Counted from the first letter of the stretch, positions 34,421-44,255 are shown. The stretch: DNA of 64,000 bases from Promicromonospora panici (GCF_900608595.1 NZ_UWYY01000012.1:124001-188000); one strand, 5' to 3'. The notes: generated by a model not told the origin, from the sequence alone. Program-made: numbers and translations.

Positions 34421-35548
34421 ATGCGTCCCCGCCACATCCAGTCGTTGATCGCGATCGCCGCGGTGTCCTGCTTCGCCCTCGCGGCCTGCACCGCCGCGCA
34501 GACGCAGTCCGTGTCCCCGTCGGCATCGGCATCGGCTCCTGCAGCACCATCGACGACACCGCCGGCACCCTCCGGCGAGTCCGGCGGGGTGGTCCCCTCG
34601 GGTGAGCCCGTCGACGTCGTCACCGGGCTCGTCGCGCCCTGGTCCGTCGCCTTCCTCGGCGACACTCCCCTGATCAGCCAGCGCGACGACGGGACCATCC
34701 TGGAGGTCACGGGCGACAGGACCCGGGCCATCGGCACGGTCGCGGGCGTGGAGCACGTCGGCGAGTCCGGGTTGCTCGGGCTCGCGGTCGACGACCAGGA
34801 CCGGCTCTACGCCTACTCCACAGGCCCGGATGGCAACCGCATCCAGCGCTACACGGTTACCGGCGAGCCCGGGTCACTGGCTCTGGGCGAGCCGGAGTCC
34901 ATCATCGACGGCCTTCCCTCGGCCAGCTATCACGACGGCGGCCGCATCGCCTTCGGCCCGGACGGTCTGCTCTACGCCACCGTCGGAGACGCCGGACAGG
35001 GAGACACCGCACAGGACGTCGACAGCCTCGGCGGGAAGATCCTGCGCATGACGCCCGACGGCGACGTGCCGGACGACAACCCGTTCCCCGGGTCGCTCGT
35101 CTACAGCTACGGGCACCGCAACCCCCAGGGCCTCGCCTGGGCCGACGACGGAACCCTGTTCGCCGCCGAGTTCGGGCAGGACACCTGGGACGAGCTCAAC
35201 ATCATCACCCCCGGCGGCAACTACGGCTGGCCCGAGGTCGAGGGCATCGCCGGACGGGAGGACTACATCGATCCCGTCCAGCAGTGGAGCCCCGAGCAGG
35301 CCAGCCCGAGCGGCATCACCATCGCCGGCGGCACCATCTTCCTCGCGAATCTCCGCGGCCAGGTGCTGCGCGCCGTCCCGGTCGCCGACCCCACCACGTC
35401 CACCGACTTCTACGCCGGCGAGTACGGGCGCATCCGGGCCGTCATACCCGCGCCCGACGGCGATCTCTGGTTCCTCACCAACAACACCGACGGCCGCGGC
35501 ACACCGACCGCCGGCGATGACCGCCTCCTGAGCGTGCCGCTCAGCTAG
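34421..35548 (+). CDS. PQQ-type sugar dehydrogenase lipoprotein (soluble aldose dehydrogenase family)
   Basis: 375 residues. The lipoprotein signal ends in ALAAC (Cys23) and is followed by a Ser/Pro linker. The six-bladed propeller shows APWSVAFLGD, GESGLLGLAVDD, YHDGGRIAFGPDGLLYATVGD (active-site His in the first part), YSYGHRNPQGLAWADDGTLF, and EFGQDTWDELNIITPGGNYGWP. This is the GDH-B/YliI-like family, which oxidises aldoses with PQQ. No PQQ synthesis genes are present, so external PQQ would be needed, or the protein binds sugars without turnover. Confidence 0.88.
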   Translation: MRPRHIQSLIAIAAVSCFALAACTAAQTQSVSPSASASAPAAPSTTPPAPSGESGGVVPSGEPVDVVTGLVAPWSVAFLGDTPLISQRDDGTILEVTGDRTRAIGTVAGVEHVGESGLLGLAVDDQDRLYAYSTGPDGNRIQRYTVTGEPGSLALGEPESIIDGLPSASYHDGGRIAFGPDGLLYATVGDAGQGDTAQDVDSLGGKILRMTPDGDVPDDNPFPGSLVYSYGHRNPQGLAWADDGTLFAAEFGQDTWDELNIITPGGNYGWPEVEGIAGREDYIDPVQQWSPEQASPSGITIAGGTIFLANLRGQVLRAVPVADPTTSTDFYAGEYGRIRAVIPAPDGDLWFLTNNTDGRGTPTAGDDRLLSVPLS

Positions 35549-36120
35549 CCGGTGCGCATGTGGGTTCGTTGGCCCTGCTGCCCGAAGAGGATGAGCAGCT
35601 CCAGGGGGCGCGTCCCGACGTTGGCGATCGCATGCGGGGTGCGGGTGTCGAACTCGGCGGCCTCGCCCGAGCCCATCTCGAAGTCCTTGTCGCCGAGCGC
35701 GAGCCGCAGCGTGCCGCTGAGGACGTAGATCCACTCGTGCCCCTCGTGCACCTGTAGGTCGAGCTTCTCGGGTACCGACGACGGCACCGGGATCACCTGC
35801 TTGAACGCGTTGAGGCCGCCCGCCTCGCGGGACAACGGGACCCACACCACGCCCCGGCGATTGACCGGCCGCGGGTGGATACGAGGATCGCCTGTCGCCG
35901 GCGCCCCCACCAGGTCGTCCAGCGGCATCCGGTAGGCCCGGGCGAGCGGGAGCAGCACCTCGAGCGTCGGACGGCGCTGCCCGGACTCGATCCGCGACAG
36001 CGTGCTGACCGACATGCCGGTCAGCTCGGCGACCTGACCCAGCGTGGACCGCCGCTGCTTGCGTATCGCGCGCAGGCGCGGCCCCACGGCGTCCAGGACG
36101 GCATCGAGGTCATCAGCCAT
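35545..36120 (-). CDS. XRE-family regulator with C-terminal cupin
   Basis: 191 residues from ATG 36120; the open frame extends upstream without similarity. The helix-turn-helix is RSTLGQVAELTGMSVSTLSR then IESGQRRPTLEVLLPLARAY. The C-terminal cupin shows HEGHEWIYVLSG, FDTRTPHAIANVG. It converges on the PQQ-type dehydrogenase gene (four-base overlap of the 3' ends) and is divergent from the broken MFS gene, which it probably regulated. Confidence 0.88.
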   Translation of the reverse strand: MADDLDAVLDAVGPRLRAIRKQRRSTLGQVAELTGMSVSTLSRIESGQRRPTLEVLLPLARAYRMPLDDLVGAPATGDPRIHPRPVNRRGVVWVPLSREAGGLNAFKQVIPVPSSVPEKLDLQVHEGHEWIYVLSGTLRLALGDKDFEMGSGEAAEFDTRTPHAIANVGTRPLELLILFGQQGQRTHMRTG

Positions 36121-36149
36121 GCGCCCATCGTGACATGCGGCCCTTTGCG

Positions 36150-36181
36150 GTTCTGGCAAATCTCGGATCGATCCTGGCAAC
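36150..36181. promoter_or_regulatory. Direct-repeat candidate operator
   Basis: CTGGCAA occurs at about 36153-36159 and 36174-36180, 21 bp apart (two helical turns), in the 124-bp gap between the XRE-cupin gene and the divergent MFS remnant. The spacing suits cooperative binding of a regulator dimer. Confidence 0.4.
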
Positions 36182-36244
36182 CAGCGGTTAGGGCTCATCA
36201 ACACCCAGGCCCCGCCCCGGAGCCTGCGACGAGAGAGGACCGGC

Positions 36245-36767
36245 ATGTCCGCCCCCACAACCAGCCAGGTGGATCGCCCCAGAACCGGGCGACGACGTTT
36301 CCCCTACGCCCCCGTCATCGTGCTCACCCTCATGCAGGTGACGCTGGTGATCGACAACAGCGTCGTGGTTCGGCGAGCGTGCGGTCGGGTCGGCCGGCAT
36401 GGGCGGCCTCCTGCTCGGCCTGGTGTGGATGTCCCGCCTGACCCCGGACAGCGGCTACCTCGACGGCCTCCTCGGACCGTTCCTGCTGCTGGGTCTGGGC
36501 GCCGGTCTCACCGTCGCGCCGCTCACGGCGGTGATCATGCACAACGCACCGCGCGAGCACGTCGGGGCCGCCTCCGGCCTGAACCAGGCGATGCAACAGC
36601 TGGGCGGGGCCGTAGGTCTCGCGGCGCTGTCGACGGTCTTCGCCGATACCGCGGCCACCGCCGACACAGCGACGGGCATCTCTGCCGCGCTCACCGTCGC
36701 TGTCCTCTTCCCCCTCGCCGGCCTGCTGCTGTTCGCGGTCTGGGCACGGCGCATCACCGTCCCCTGA
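36245..36767 (+). pseudogene. MFS (EmrB/QacA-type) exporter with large internal deletion
   Basis: The start encodes a basic N-terminus and the first half of helix 1 (FPYAPVIVLTLMQVTLVIDN, then SVV). After 36367 the meaning jumps to the next frame, where FGERAVGSAGMGGLLLGLVW, then FLLLGLGAGLTVAPLTAVIM, HVGAASGLNQAMQQLGGAVG and a final membrane segment end in RRITVP at TGA 36765-36767. This is the C-terminal third of a 14-helix drug exporter. Roughly 250-300 residues are missing and the frame is shifted, so the gene is dead. Confidence 0.85.
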
Positions 36768-36814
36768 ACACCTCGCCGTGCCCCAACCCACCATCCGAAC
36801 CATGGGAGAACACG

Positions 36815-37606
36815 ATGAAGAACACCCTTTCCAAGAACTACCGCACCGAGTGGAAGGCCTGGCGGTCGGGCTGGGAGCAGTGGCTCGTGGCGCCCCACAG
36901 CTGGCTGTCCGCCGTTGCCGTGAACTGGCTCGACGACACCCCGCGGCGGTTCGAAGCGACCCCGGGCCTGTGGTGGCAGGACGGCGACACCCTCATGGTC
37001 GACCCCGAAGGCACGTCCATGTCGTTCGACGGGACGGAGTTCACCCGGACCCGCGCTCTGCGCCTGGCCGAAGGGCGTGATGATCAGCGGGTGACCGCGG
37101 GCGACCTCGAGATCGGGATCACCTACCGCGAGGGCTACCACATCAACACCTACGACCCGAACGCGCCGGCGCGGAAGGCGTTCGACGGCGTGCCGACGTA
37201 CGAGCCGAACCCCGACTGGATCATCACCGGCCGGTTCGAACCGTTCGGCGACGACCAGGCACTCGCCCTGGGCACCGTGGGCTGGCGCGAGCACGAGTAC
37301 CTCTCGCCCGGCGTCGTGCACTTCGAGCACGGCGGTACCGCGTACGAGCTGCAGGTCATCGTCGGAGGCGGACACCGCACCACGGTCTTCGCCGACGCGA
37401 CCAGCGGCGAGACGACCTACCCAGCAGGCCGGTCCCTCGACATCCCGGAACCTGCCGACGACGGCACGGTCACGCTCGACTTCAACCGCGCGCTGAACCT
37501 GCCGTGCGCGTTCGGCGACTTCTTCCCGATCTGCCCCACCCCGCCGTCAGGCAACCGCTACCCGTTCCGCATCGAGGCGGGCGAGATGACGCCCGCGACG
37601 AAGTAG
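36815..37606 (+). CDS. DUF1684 domain-containing protein
   Basis: 263 residues from ATG 36815 with GGGAGAA upstream. RTEWKAWRSGWEQWL at the N-terminus, SWLSAVAVNWLDDTPRRFE, and the C-terminal LDFNRALNLPCAFGDFFPIC followed by GNRYPFRIEAGE are the DUF1684 signatures (His/Cys/Glu conserved). The fold is beta-rich; no function is established. It lies 47 bp after the broken MFS gene and may have shared its transcript. Confidence 0.88.
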   Translation: MKNTLSKNYRTEWKAWRSGWEQWLVAPHSWLSAVAVNWLDDTPRRFEATPGLWWQDGDTLMVDPEGTSMSFDGTEFTRTRALRLAEGRDDQRVTAGDLEIGITYREGYHINTYDPNAPARKAFDGVPTYEPNPDWIITGRFEPFGDDQALALGTVGWREHEYLSPGVVHFEHGGTAYELQVIVGGGHRTTVFADATSGETTYPAGRSLDIPEPADDGTVTLDFNRALNLPCAFGDFFPICPTPPSGNRYPFRIEAGEMTPATK

Positions 37607-37704
37607 GAGGCCCTGCTCGTCGTGATGGATTCCTTGACGGGCAATCAGGCGTCATATCTACTGGTCGCCCGGTGTTTCGATGACGCAACTCCAGGGGGTC
37701 TGGA

Positions 37705-38958
37705 ATGAGCAGAGAGTCATCCGTTCGTCGAACTGCTTCGGTGCTGACAGTCCTGACCGCGGCCGTATCGCTCGCCGCCTGCGGCAGCCTCGGTGGCGGC
37801 ACCAGCGAGGACGAGGACGACGGCGACGGCGTCATCACGTTCTGGCATTACTACGGCGACGCACACGGCGTTCCGCTGCAGGCGATGCTCGACAAGTACT
37901 CCGACGAGTCGGGTGTCGAGGTCGAGGCCCGCTTCATCCCCTTCGACGACTTCAACCGCACCCTGCAGCAGGCGGCGGCCGCCGGAACGCTGCCGGACAT
38001 CGCGCTGATCAACGCCTTCGACACCACGCAGATGGCCGAGGCCGGCATCATCGAGGACCTCACCCCGTACGCCGAGGAGTGGGGCGAGCAGGACGCCTAT
38101 TACGAGACCGGCTGGGAGTCGGGGCAGGTCGACGGTGCGACCTACGCGATCCCGCACCTGGCCGACGTCTACGCCCTCTACTACAACGAGGATGTCCTCG
38201 CCGAGGCGGACGTCGAGGTCCCGGAGACCTGGGACGAGCTAGAGGCCGCCGCGACGAAGATCACCCAGAGTGATGCGGCGCCCAACGGGCTGGCGATGTC
38301 CGGCATCGAAGGGGCGGAAGGAGCCACGGGCGTCCTGCTGCGCACCCTCGCGGCCGGGGGCGACCTCGCCGACTTCGGTGGGGAGGCCGGCGTCGCCGCC
38401 CTCGAGTCCATGCAGCGGATGACCGAGTCCGGAGGCCTGTCAGAGGGCTTCCTCACCTGGAACGAGGACGACGCCATGGCGGCCTTCACCAACGGAGAGG
38501 CCGGGATGGCGATCAACTCCGCGAGCGCCATCAACGTCATTCGCGAGAGCGCGCCCGACCTCGCCTGGAGCGTGGCGCCACTTCCCGAGGACGTCACCGA
38601 GGCGACCTTCCTGTCGGCAGAGAACCTCACGATCGGGGCGGGGAGCGGCGACGCGGACGCCGCCTGGGACCTCATCGAGTGGATGCAGCAGCCGAGTGAG
38701 CTCGAGGAGTACCTGCCCGCTCGCAACAAGCTTCCCGCGCGAGACGACGTTCCGGGAGCTGTGACCGACCCCGAGCGGGCGACGTTCGCCGACCAGCTCG
38801 TGAACGCCTGGGCACCGAACGGCGATATGGCCGCACGCTCGAACGAGGCGCTTACCCTCGTCCAGCAGGCGTTGCAGTCGGTGATCAGCGGCGCGGCCTC
38901 CCCTACCGACGCGGCCGCCGACACACAGGCGGCGATCGACGAGGCGATGGGTAGCTGA
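37705..38958 (+). CDS. Carbohydrate ABC transporter substrate-binding lipoprotein (second system)
   Basis: 417 residues. The lipobox is SLAAC (Cys26), followed by a Gly/Asp/Glu linker. VITFWHYYGDAHGVPLQAML, EVEARFIPFDDFNRTLQQAA, ALYYNEDVLAEADVEVPETW and AAFTNGEAGMAINSASAIN are typical of family 1 sugar-binding proteins. Substrate not predictable. It is followed directly by two permease genes, but no hydrolase, regulator or ATPase is linked. The 98-bp leader contains no obvious operator. Confidence 0.9.
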   Translation: MSRESSVRRTASVLTVLTAAVSLAACGSLGGGTSEDEDDGDGVITFWHYYGDAHGVPLQAMLDKYSDESGVEVEARFIPFDDFNRTLQQAAAAGTLPDIALINAFDTTQMAEAGIIEDLTPYAEEWGEQDAYYETGWESGQVDGATYAIPHLADVYALYYNEDVLAEADVEVPETWDELEAAATKITQSDAAPNGLAMSGIEGAEGATGVLLRTLAAGGDLADFGGEAGVAALESMQRMTESGGLSEGFLTWNEDDAMAAFTNGEAGMAINSASAINVIRESAPDLAWSVAPLPEDVTEATFLSAENLTIGAGSGDADAAWDLIEWMQQPSELEEYLPARNKLPARDDVPGAVTDPERATFADQLVNAWAPNGDMAARSNEALTLVQQALQSVISGAASPTDAAADTQAAIDEAMGS

Positions 38959-38961
38959 TTC

Positions 38962-39909
38962 GTGACGGCTGCCGCGCCCGTGCACGTCGAGATTCCTCCG
39001 GGCCTGGCGCGGCCCGGCCGCCGAGGGCGCCGGGCACGACGGCTCCTGGCCCCGGCGCTCTTCGTGCTGCCCGCCGTGGTCTTCGTCGGGGCCACGGTCG
39101 TCTATCCGCTCCTGTACAGCGTGCTGCAGAGCTTCTTCGACGTCGGCCTGCGTGAGGTGGTCCAGGGCGGCGCGCGATGGGCCGGTCTCGACAACTACGT
39201 CGATCAGTTCGGCCGCTCCCGCTTCTGGTACTCGTTCTTCATCTCGATCGTCTACGCCGCGGGCAGCGTCGTACTCACCTTCGCCGCGGGCCTCGGCCTC
39301 GCGCTGCTGCTCCGCCGCGCCTTCCGCGGGCGCAACGTGCTCCGTGCCCTCATTCTCATCGCGTGGGTGCTGCCGACGGTGGTGAGCGCGAACGTGTGGC
39401 GGTGGCTGCTCGACGGCAGCTACGGGCTGCTCAACGCGGCGCTGCGCGCGGTCGGTCTGCTCGAGGGAGACCTCTTCTGGCTCGGCCGGCCGGTCACCGC
39501 GATCGCGGCGGTCGTCGTCGCCACCGCGTGGAGCTTCGCGCCGTTCGCAATGATCCTGCTGTCGGCGGGGCTCGAGGGGATCTCGAGGACGCTGTACGAG
39601 GCAGCCCGCATCGACGGTGCGTCGCCATGGCAGCAGTTCCGGTACATCACCCGGCCGCAGCTGCGGCCGGTGGCACTCGCCGCGCTGCTGCTCATCTTCA
39701 TCTACACCTTCAAGACCTTCGACACGATCTTCCTCATGACCGCGGGCGGCCCCGGCGGAGCGACCACGACGCTTCCCGTCTACGCGTACAACGAGGCGTT
39801 CGAGTTCTCACGCTTCGATACCGCGGCGGTAGCGACCACGGTGCTCATGGTGGTTCCGATCGTGCTGTCGGTCGCGTACTTCCGAACCCTTCGGAAGGAG
39901 AACGCGTGA
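38962..39909 (+). CDS. Carbohydrate ABC transporter permease (second system, MalF type)
   Basis: 315 residues from GTG 38962, three bp after the previous stop. A basic cytoplasmic start (RPGRRGRRARR) precedes six membrane segments. The EAA loop is YEAARIDGASPWQQFRYITR. It pairs with the next permease, whose GTG overlaps this stop (GTGA). Confidence 0.92.
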   Translation: MTAAAPVHVEIPPGLARPGRRGRRARRLLAPALFVLPAVVFVGATVVYPLLYSVLQSFFDVGLREVVQGGARWAGLDNYVDQFGRSRFWYSFFISIVYAAGSVVLTFAAGLGLALLLRRAFRGRNVLRALILIAWVLPTVVSANVWRWLLDGSYGLLNAALRAVGLLEGDLFWLGRPVTAIAAVVVATAWSFAPFAMILLSAGLEGISRTLYEAARIDGASPWQQFRYITRPQLRPVALAALLLIFIYTFKTFDTIFLMTAGGPGGATTTLPVYAYNEAFEFSRFDTAAVATTVLMVVPIVLSVAYFRTLRKENA

Positions 39910-40787
39910 GTGCCAAGCGGATCCCCGCCGGCGCCGCGCCACCTGCCCGCGGCATCCACCGTGACCACGTGACCCGGCGCTGGCTGGCGATAGCCGGGGT
40001 CGTCGTCACGGCCGTCTACCTCGTCCCGGTCTACTGGATGCTCGTCACCTCGCTGAAGACGGGCGACTCGGTCTTCCGGGTGCCGCCGGACCTGATCCCG
40101 CTGCCGCCCACGATCGAGCCGTACGTGCACGCCGTGTTCGGCGACGCCGACATCGCGCGGGGTCTCACGAACAGCGCGATCATCGCCGTCGGCACCACCT
40201 TCCTCACCCTGGCACTCGCCCTGCCCGCCGCCTACGGGCTGGCGAAGTTCCGGCTGCGCGGTCTCGGCGTGGTGCTGATGCTGATGCTCGTCGTGCAGAT
40301 GGTCCCGTCCATCAATCTCGCGCTCCCCATGTTCGTGCTGTTCAGCAGCATGGGGCTGGTCAACTCCTATGCCGGGCTGATCATCGCCAACTGCGCGCTG
40401 GCGGTGCCGCTGGCCGTCACGATCCTGCGGCCGTACTTCCTCACCGTCCCCGCCGAGGTCATCGAGGCGGCGAAGGTGGACGGATGCAACGAGCTGACGT
40501 CGTTCGCCCGCGTCGCCCTGCCGATCTCCACGCCGGGCGTCATCACCGTCGCGGTGATCAGCTTCCTCGGAGCCTGGGGCGAGTTCGTCTTCGCCCTCTC
40601 CCTCGCTACGAGCGAGCACATCCAGCCCATCACCATCGTCCTCGCCGAGTTCACGAACCAGGTCGGCATCCGGTGGAACGACCTGATGGCGGTCTCGGCG
40701 GTCGTCGCGCTGCCGGTCATCGCCGCGTTCGTCTTGCTCCAGCGGTACATCGTCGCCGGTCTCACTGACGGCGCCACCAAGACGTGA
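39906..40787 (+). CDS. Carbohydrate ABC transporter permease (second system, MalG type)
   Basis: 293 residues from GTG 39906, overlapping the previous stop by four bases. Six membrane segments, with VPVYWMLVTSLKTGD near the first loop and the EAA loop as IEAAKVDGCNELTSFARVAL. GAWGEFVFALSLAT and the final QRYIVAGLTDGATK are typical. An MsiK-like ATPase from elsewhere is probably shared with the first sugar transporter. Confidence 0.92.
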   Translation: MSAKRIPAGAAPPARGIHRDHVTRRWLAIAGVVVTAVYLVPVYWMLVTSLKTGDSVFRVPPDLIPLPPTIEPYVHAVFGDADIARGLTNSAIIAVGTTFLTLALALPAAYGLAKFRLRGLGVVLMLMLVVQMVPSINLALPMFVLFSSMGLVNSYAGLIIANCALAVPLAVTILRPYFLTVPAEVIEAAKVDGCNELTSFARVALPISTPGVITVAVISFLGAWGEFVFALSLATSEHIQPITIVLAEFTNQVGIRWNDLMAVSAVVALPVIAAFVLLQRYIVAGLTDGATKT

Positions 40788-40822
40788 CGCCCACGCACGA
40801 GAAGGGTTGACCGGAGCTCGGT

Positions 40823-43363
40823 TCACTGGCGAGGTTTTACCCGTTTGGTCGGGACGGCGGTGAGCGGATCCTCCGGCCACGGATGGCGGGGGTAGCGGGC
40901 CCGCAGGTCGGCTCGGACCTGGGGATAGCCCTGCTTCCAGAAGGAGGCGAGATCACTCGTGATCGCCACTGGGCGCTGCGCCGGCGACAACAGGTGCAGG
41001 ACGACCGGGACACGACCGTCCGCGACGGCCGGTGTGACGGTCCAGCCGAATACCTCCTGCAGCTTCACCGCCAGGACCGGCGGCTCGACGCCGTCGTACG
41101 CGAGCCGAACCTCGGAGCCTGACGGGACCCGGAGCCGTTCCGGTGCGAGCTCGCCGAACCGGCCTGCTGCGGGCCACGGCAGCAGTCGCCGAAGTGCCGA
41201 GGCCACGTCGATGCGGGCAAGGTCGCGCGCGCCGCGCACCGAGGCGAGCTCGGTACCCAGCCATCCGTCAAGATCGGCCAGCAGCGCTTCGTCGTCGACC
41301 GCAGGCCACGGGGAGCCGAGGTGGGCGTGGCAGAACGCGAGCCGCTCCCGCAGGGCGAGTGCGGCCTCCGACCAGCGCAGTACGGACAGGCCGCTGCGCC
41401 GGATACCGTCGCGGACGGCCGCCTGGACGAGCAGCGGGTCGGGCTTCGCCAGCGGGACGTCGTTGAGCACGATCGCGCCGAGTGTCTCGACGCGCCGCGT
41501 CACGATCCGGCCGTCGTCCCAGCGGATGTCGTCGGTGGTCGAGACGAGGTCGCCGGCGACGTCTCGCGCGGTCTGCTCGTCGATCGGCGCCGCGGACCGG
41601 ATCCTGGCGTCGGCGCGACCGGGTGCCCGGTCAGCGACCGCGACCGCCAGCCAGGTCGCGGCCCGCAGCGGGGACTGCGGATCCAGCGCGGCACCCGTGC
41701 CACCGGACATCTGGTACGTGGCCGAGTCGGTCCCCCGGGCCCGCGCGATCCGATCCGGATACGCCAGCCCCACCACGATCCCCGCCGCGAGATCGTCCGG
41801 TACGCCGCGTGTCCCTCGCCCGGCCGGCCCACTCACCGGGCCGCCCGTGCCCCGGCCCAGGCGCTTCGCCTCTTCCCGCCAGCGGGCCGTGGCTCCGCGG
41901 TCCTCGCCACGGCGCAGGGCCCGCCAGCGGGCCGGCAGATCATCGCCGAACGCCCGACCGGAGTCGTCCGAGAGCATCGCGACGACCTCGCGAGCCCGGT
42001 CGGCGCCGACGCGCGGAGCGCCGTCCAGCAGCGCACGAGCCAACCGGGGATGCGCCCCGATCGCCGCCATCCGCCGGCCCCGCTCGGTGATCCGGCCGCT
42101 GTCGTCAACAGCGTCGATGCGGCGCAGCAGCTCGGTGGCCGCGGTCATCGCGACCGCCGGCGGCGCGTCGAGCAAGGCCAGACCGTCACCACCGGGCGCA
42201 CCCCACGCCGCGAGCTCGAGGGCGAAGGCCGCCAGGTCGGCGATCGCGATCTCCGGCGCCGCGTGGTCGTCGAGGCGCGAGTGGTCGGTGGCAGACCAGC
42301 ACCGGTAGACCCGGCCGGGCGCCTCCCGCCCGGCGCGCCCCGCTCGCTGGTCGGCCGACGACTTCGAGACCCTGCAGGTAACCAGCGAGCCGAGGCCACG
42401 GGACTGATCGGTCCGCGGCTCCCGGGCAAGACCCGCGTCGACCACGACCCTGACCCCGGGCACGGTCAGCGAGCTCTCCGCGACCGACGTCGTGACGACG
42501 ATCCGGCGAGTCGCGGCCGGCGCCAGCGCGCGGTCCTGTTCAGCCCTCGACTGGCGGCCGAACAGCGGCAGGACGTTCTCACCGGCCAACCGGCGGGTCA
42601 CCCCGTTGATCTCCCCCTCCCCGGGGACGAACACGAGGATGTCGCCGTCGTTCTCGGTCAGTGCACGCCGGACGACGGCCGCGACGTGATCCAGCAGGCG
42701 CGGGTCGACCCGCCCGCCGGGAAGCAGCGGCGCGGGGACCGGCGGTGGGGCCCACTCGACCGCCACGTCGAACTGCGCGGCGGACGCGGTGATCACCGGC
42801 GCCGGAGCGTCCGTGGCCAGTGCGCGGCTCAGCCTGACCGTGTCCGCCGTGGCGGAGGTCGCGACGATCGCCAGGTCTTCCCGAAGATTCGCCCGGATGT
42901 CGACGCAGAGCGCGAGCAGCAGATCGGCATCGAGGTGCCGCTCGTGGCACTCGTCGATGACGATGGCGGAGACGCCCGGCAGCTCCGGGTCCTGCTGCAG
43001 ACGCCGCACGAGGAGCCCTGTCGTCACCACCTCGACCCGGAGTCCCGTGCCGCCGCTGCGTTCACCGCGCATCGCGTAGCCGATCCGCTGCCCGAGCGGT
43101 TCGCCGGCCAGCATCGCCAGCCGAGTCGCTGCCGCGCGGGTCGCCATCCTGCGCGGCTCGGCGACGATGATCGTGCCCCCGAGCGCGTCGGCCAGCGCGA
43201 GCGGCAGCAGCGACGTCTTCCCCGATCCGGGCGGCGCGACCAGCACCGCGGTACCGCGCGACCGCACCGCGTCGACCGTGGCGGGCAGCACCGCCCGGAC
43301 AGGCAGGTCCGCCCCCGGCACCGACGATTCAGGAAGCAGCACGCCCCGACGGTAACCGACCAC
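40823..43363 (-). CDS. hrpB: ATP-dependent helicase HrpB
   Basis: 846 residues, matching HrpB length. Walker A is VAPPGSGKTSLLP, motif II is IDECHERH (DECH box), and motif VI is DQRAGRAGREAPG. The C-terminal HrpB-specific region includes WPAAGRFGELAPERLRVPSG and ends near LRARYPRHPWPEDP. In proteobacteria HrpB is a DEAH RNA helicase of uncertain role; no type III system is implied. Start GTG 43363 is used; GTG 43342 is possible. It is divergent from the next gene with only 25 bp between. Confidence 0.93.
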   Translation of the reverse strand: MVGYRRGVLLPESSVPGADLPVRAVLPATVDAVRSRGTAVLVAPPGSGKTSLLPLALADALGGTIIVAEPRRMATRAAATRLAMLAGEPLGQRIGYAMRGERSGGTGLRVEVVTTGLLVRRLQQDPELPGVSAIVIDECHERHLDADLLLALCVDIRANLREDLAIVATSATADTVRLSRALATDAPAPVITASAAQFDVAVEWAPPPVPAPLLPGGRVDPRLLDHVAAVVRRALTENDGDILVFVPGEGEINGVTRRLAGENVLPLFGRQSRAEQDRALAPAATRRIVVTTSVAESSLTVPGVRVVVDAGLAREPRTDQSRGLGSLVTCRVSKSSADQRAGRAGREAPGRVYRCWSATDHSRLDDHAAPEIAIADLAAFALELAAWGAPGGDGLALLDAPPAVAMTAATELLRRIDAVDDSGRITERGRRMAAIGAHPRLARALLDGAPRVGADRAREVVAMLSDDSGRAFGDDLPARWRALRRGEDRGATARWREEAKRLGRGTGGPVSGPAGRGTRGVPDDLAAGIVVGLAYPDRIARARGTDSATYQMSGGTGAALDPQSPLRAATWLAVAVADRAPGRADARIRSAAPIDEQTARDVAGDLVSTTDDIRWDDGRIVTRRVETLGAIVLNDVPLAKPDPLLVQAAVRDGIRRSGLSVLRWSEAALALRERLAFCHAHLGSPWPAVDDEALLADLDGWLGTELASVRGARDLARIDVASALRRLLPWPAAGRFGELAPERLRVPSGSEVRLAYDGVEPPVLAVKLQEVFGWTVTPAVADGRVPVVLHLLSPAQRPVAITSDLASFWKQGYPQVRADLRARYPRHPWPEDPLTAVPTKRVKPRQ

Positions 43364-43388
43364 TCACACCCTGCGAGAATGCGTTCTC

Positions 43389-44255
43389 GTGAACCAGCTG
43401 CTGGACCTCGGGTCCCGGAAGTTCTGGCGACTGGTCGGCAAACCTGTCGACCTCGCCGCGGACCACTCCTGGTTGCGCGCCCCGATGAGCGTCTCCTCCA
43501 CGGTCGGGGACGGTTGGCTCTCCGCCGAGGCCGCGCATCACGGCGGCACGGTGGACGACGACGTCGCACCCACGGAGCGTTCAGCGGACCCGGCACCCGG
43601 CCTGCTTCCGACGATGACGCTCCTCGACGGTGCCGGCTTCGACGCCTCCCGGCTGGATCCACGGATCCGTGACTTCTACGAGCACACCGCCGCCTGGCAC
43701 ATGGAGGTGTGGACCGGATGGTCACCGCTGTTCTGGCCGGCCGGTGAGCTGATCGCGCGGTTGTTCGGCCGCCGGGTGGAGCAGCTGTCTCTCCCGATGC
43801 GCCCGCTCGACGTCGCGCACGGGATGGACAGCCGGGTCCGCGTGATCCGCGACCGGGACGGCGAGCAGGTGGGCGCCGCGTGGCTGCGGACCCTCCGACC
43901 GTCGGGCCGCTATGTTTTCAGCGGCTGCTACTCGGCGCGTCGGCTCCCCGGCTCGGCACAGCCGAGCGTGCACGTCGCGTTCCCGCTCGAGTCCGGCAAC
44001 GTCCAGGTGTTCCTGCGCCCGGTCGTCAGTGACGGGGGCGGGCTCGTCCTGGAGTCGCCCCCAGGCCTGTTCGGGCAGGATGGCGCGTACGTCGTCGTCC
44101 ACGACGGCGGACGGGACTTCGCGGCGCGTGTCCCGCTGCACGAGACCTTCCGTCTGTACCGCGACCCGTACGGTGTGCTCCGCACCGACCACGAGCTGCG
44201 GGTGCGGCGCACCTGGATGATGCGCCTGCACTACAAGATGGAGCGCGCCCGATGA
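43389..44255 (+). CDS. Conserved protein of unknown function paired with CrtA-like gene
   Basis: 288 residues from GTG 43389. FYEHTAAWHMEVWTGWSPLF, then GELIARLFGRRVEQLSLPMR and DVAHGMDSRV, form a conserved block I recognise from actinobacterial hypotheticals but cannot assign. The N-terminal segment (KFWRLVGKPVDLAADHSWLR) resembles a short amphipathic region rather than a signal peptide. The C-terminal half is beta-rich. It overlaps the downstream monooxygenase-like gene by four bases (ATGA), which suggests a joint function. Confidence 0.75.
   Translation: MNQLLDLGSRKFWRLVGKPVDLAADHSWLRAPMSVSSTVGDGWLSAEAAHHGGTVDDDVAPTERSADPAPGLLPTMTLLDGAGFDASRLDPRIRDFYEHTAAWHMEVWTGWSPLFWPAGELIARLFGRRVEQLSLPMRPLDVAHGMDSRVRVIRDRDGEQVGAAWLRTLRPSGRYVFSGCYSARRLPGSAQPSVHVAFPLESGNVQVFLRPVVSDGGGLVLESPPGLFGQDGAYVVVHDGGRDFAARVPLHETFRLYRDPYGVLRTDHELRVRRTWMMRLHYKMERAR

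Noticed and set aside
40823..43363. Type III secretion or virulence function suggested by the name HrpB
   Set aside because: The protein is the DEAH helicase HrpB, unrelated to type III regulators of the same name, and no secretion genes are nearby.
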